Shown piece by piece: positions 63,713 to 64,000 of a stretch of 64,000 bases of DNA (position 1 is its first letter; each line of letters begins with the position of its first letter). The stretch covers positions 28,605,988 to 28,669,987 of the forward strand of contig OU862918.1 of NCBI GenBank assembly GCA_917880885.1. Direction: 5' to 3'. The notes under the pieces are model-generated. The model saw only the letters and a program-made list of their open reading frames with translations. It was not told where the DNA came from and searched no databases. The DNA comes from Limnephilus marmoratus (lineage: Eukaryota; Arthropoda; Insecta; Trichoptera; Limnephilidae). The position numbers and the translations under genes were made by a program.

Positions 63713-64000
63713 GCGAAGAAGGCGTTTTAGCCCGAATTTGAAATGTGAATATTCAAAACGTTGTTAAAGGACTATTCCTATCGTAAAAAAAATATATTCC
63801 ACTTTGTAATTTTTTTCTCTAATTTTTGGTAAAAAAACAAAAAAAAGTGATTGTACCCTTATTCAGAAACGACAAACGCCAAGCAATTATGTAAAGATAT
63901 TAATAAATTTGCGATGATGAATTGAAATGCTAACCTAAATATGCATTAGGAGTCTGCGTTTACTTTTTGACACCAAACGGGAGTTAATTAGTTAATGAGG

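Overview
This window is eukaryotic, almost certainly insect, nuclear DNA. It has no bacterial-style gene layout, is AT-rich, and consists mostly of mobile elements and their relics. Insect-type telomere motifs (CCTAA/TTAGG) lie at internal positions. The LINE, mariner, piggyBac, hAT, Helitron and Ty3/gypsy relics are of arthropod type. Frequent GTAGGTAC/TACCTAC strings and one LINE-like tail resemble Lepidoptera, but the order cannot be fixed from the sequence alone. I found no intact multi-exon host gene. The best host-like candidates are a THAP-domain first exon at the right edge and a small cysteine-containing secreted peptide near 4.1 kb.

Layout. 0.3-3 kb: a hAT element with a LINE tail inside it. 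3.6-4.3 kb: a dispersed repeat and the secreted-peptide ORF. 5.1 and 10.1 kb: two related inverted-terminal elements with hammerhead-like motifs. 6.2-8 kb: a hAT element with transposase remnants, interrupted by a Harbinger-like MITE. 11.6-12.8 kb: SINEs and a mariner relic. 12.85-15.34 kb: a Helitron, inside which sits a 2-kb terminal-inverted-repeat element carrying a decayed gene of unknown function. 15.9-17 kb: a piggyBac relic, a SINE and a perfect hairpin. 18-21 kb: Penelope-like repeats, a long palindrome and nested mariner MITEs. 23.5-28 kb: hAT-like repeats, a Helitron with a (GGGGGA)n tract, and a LINE 3' end. 29.8-33 kb: Helitrons (one with about 56 copies of a heptamer) and degenerate arrays. 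33.9-38.4 kb: a hAT deletion derivative, arrays, and an element with inverted satellite arms. 40.2-45.2 kb: a young, complete Ty3/gypsy retrotransposon with identical LTRs. 45.4-46.8 and 54.8-56.3 kb: two fold-back elements with unrelated arms but a shared satellite core. 47.9-51.4 kb: LINE 3' ends. 52.7-56.7 kb: an antisense LINE split by a Tc1-like element and a fold-back element. 57-61.3 kb: Helitrons, a piggyBac MITE and other repeats. 62.7-63.6 kb: a second satellite-armed element, a SINE fragment and the THAP exon.

At least five target-site duplications can be read directly, so element boundaries and the order of nesting are well supported at those places. Coding capacity survives mainly in the gypsy element, whose two frame breaks both fall in homopolymer runs. 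The most novel material is the orphan-gene element inside the Helitron, the paired fold-back elements with a common satellite core, and the element family whose terminal arms are arrays of a short repeat.
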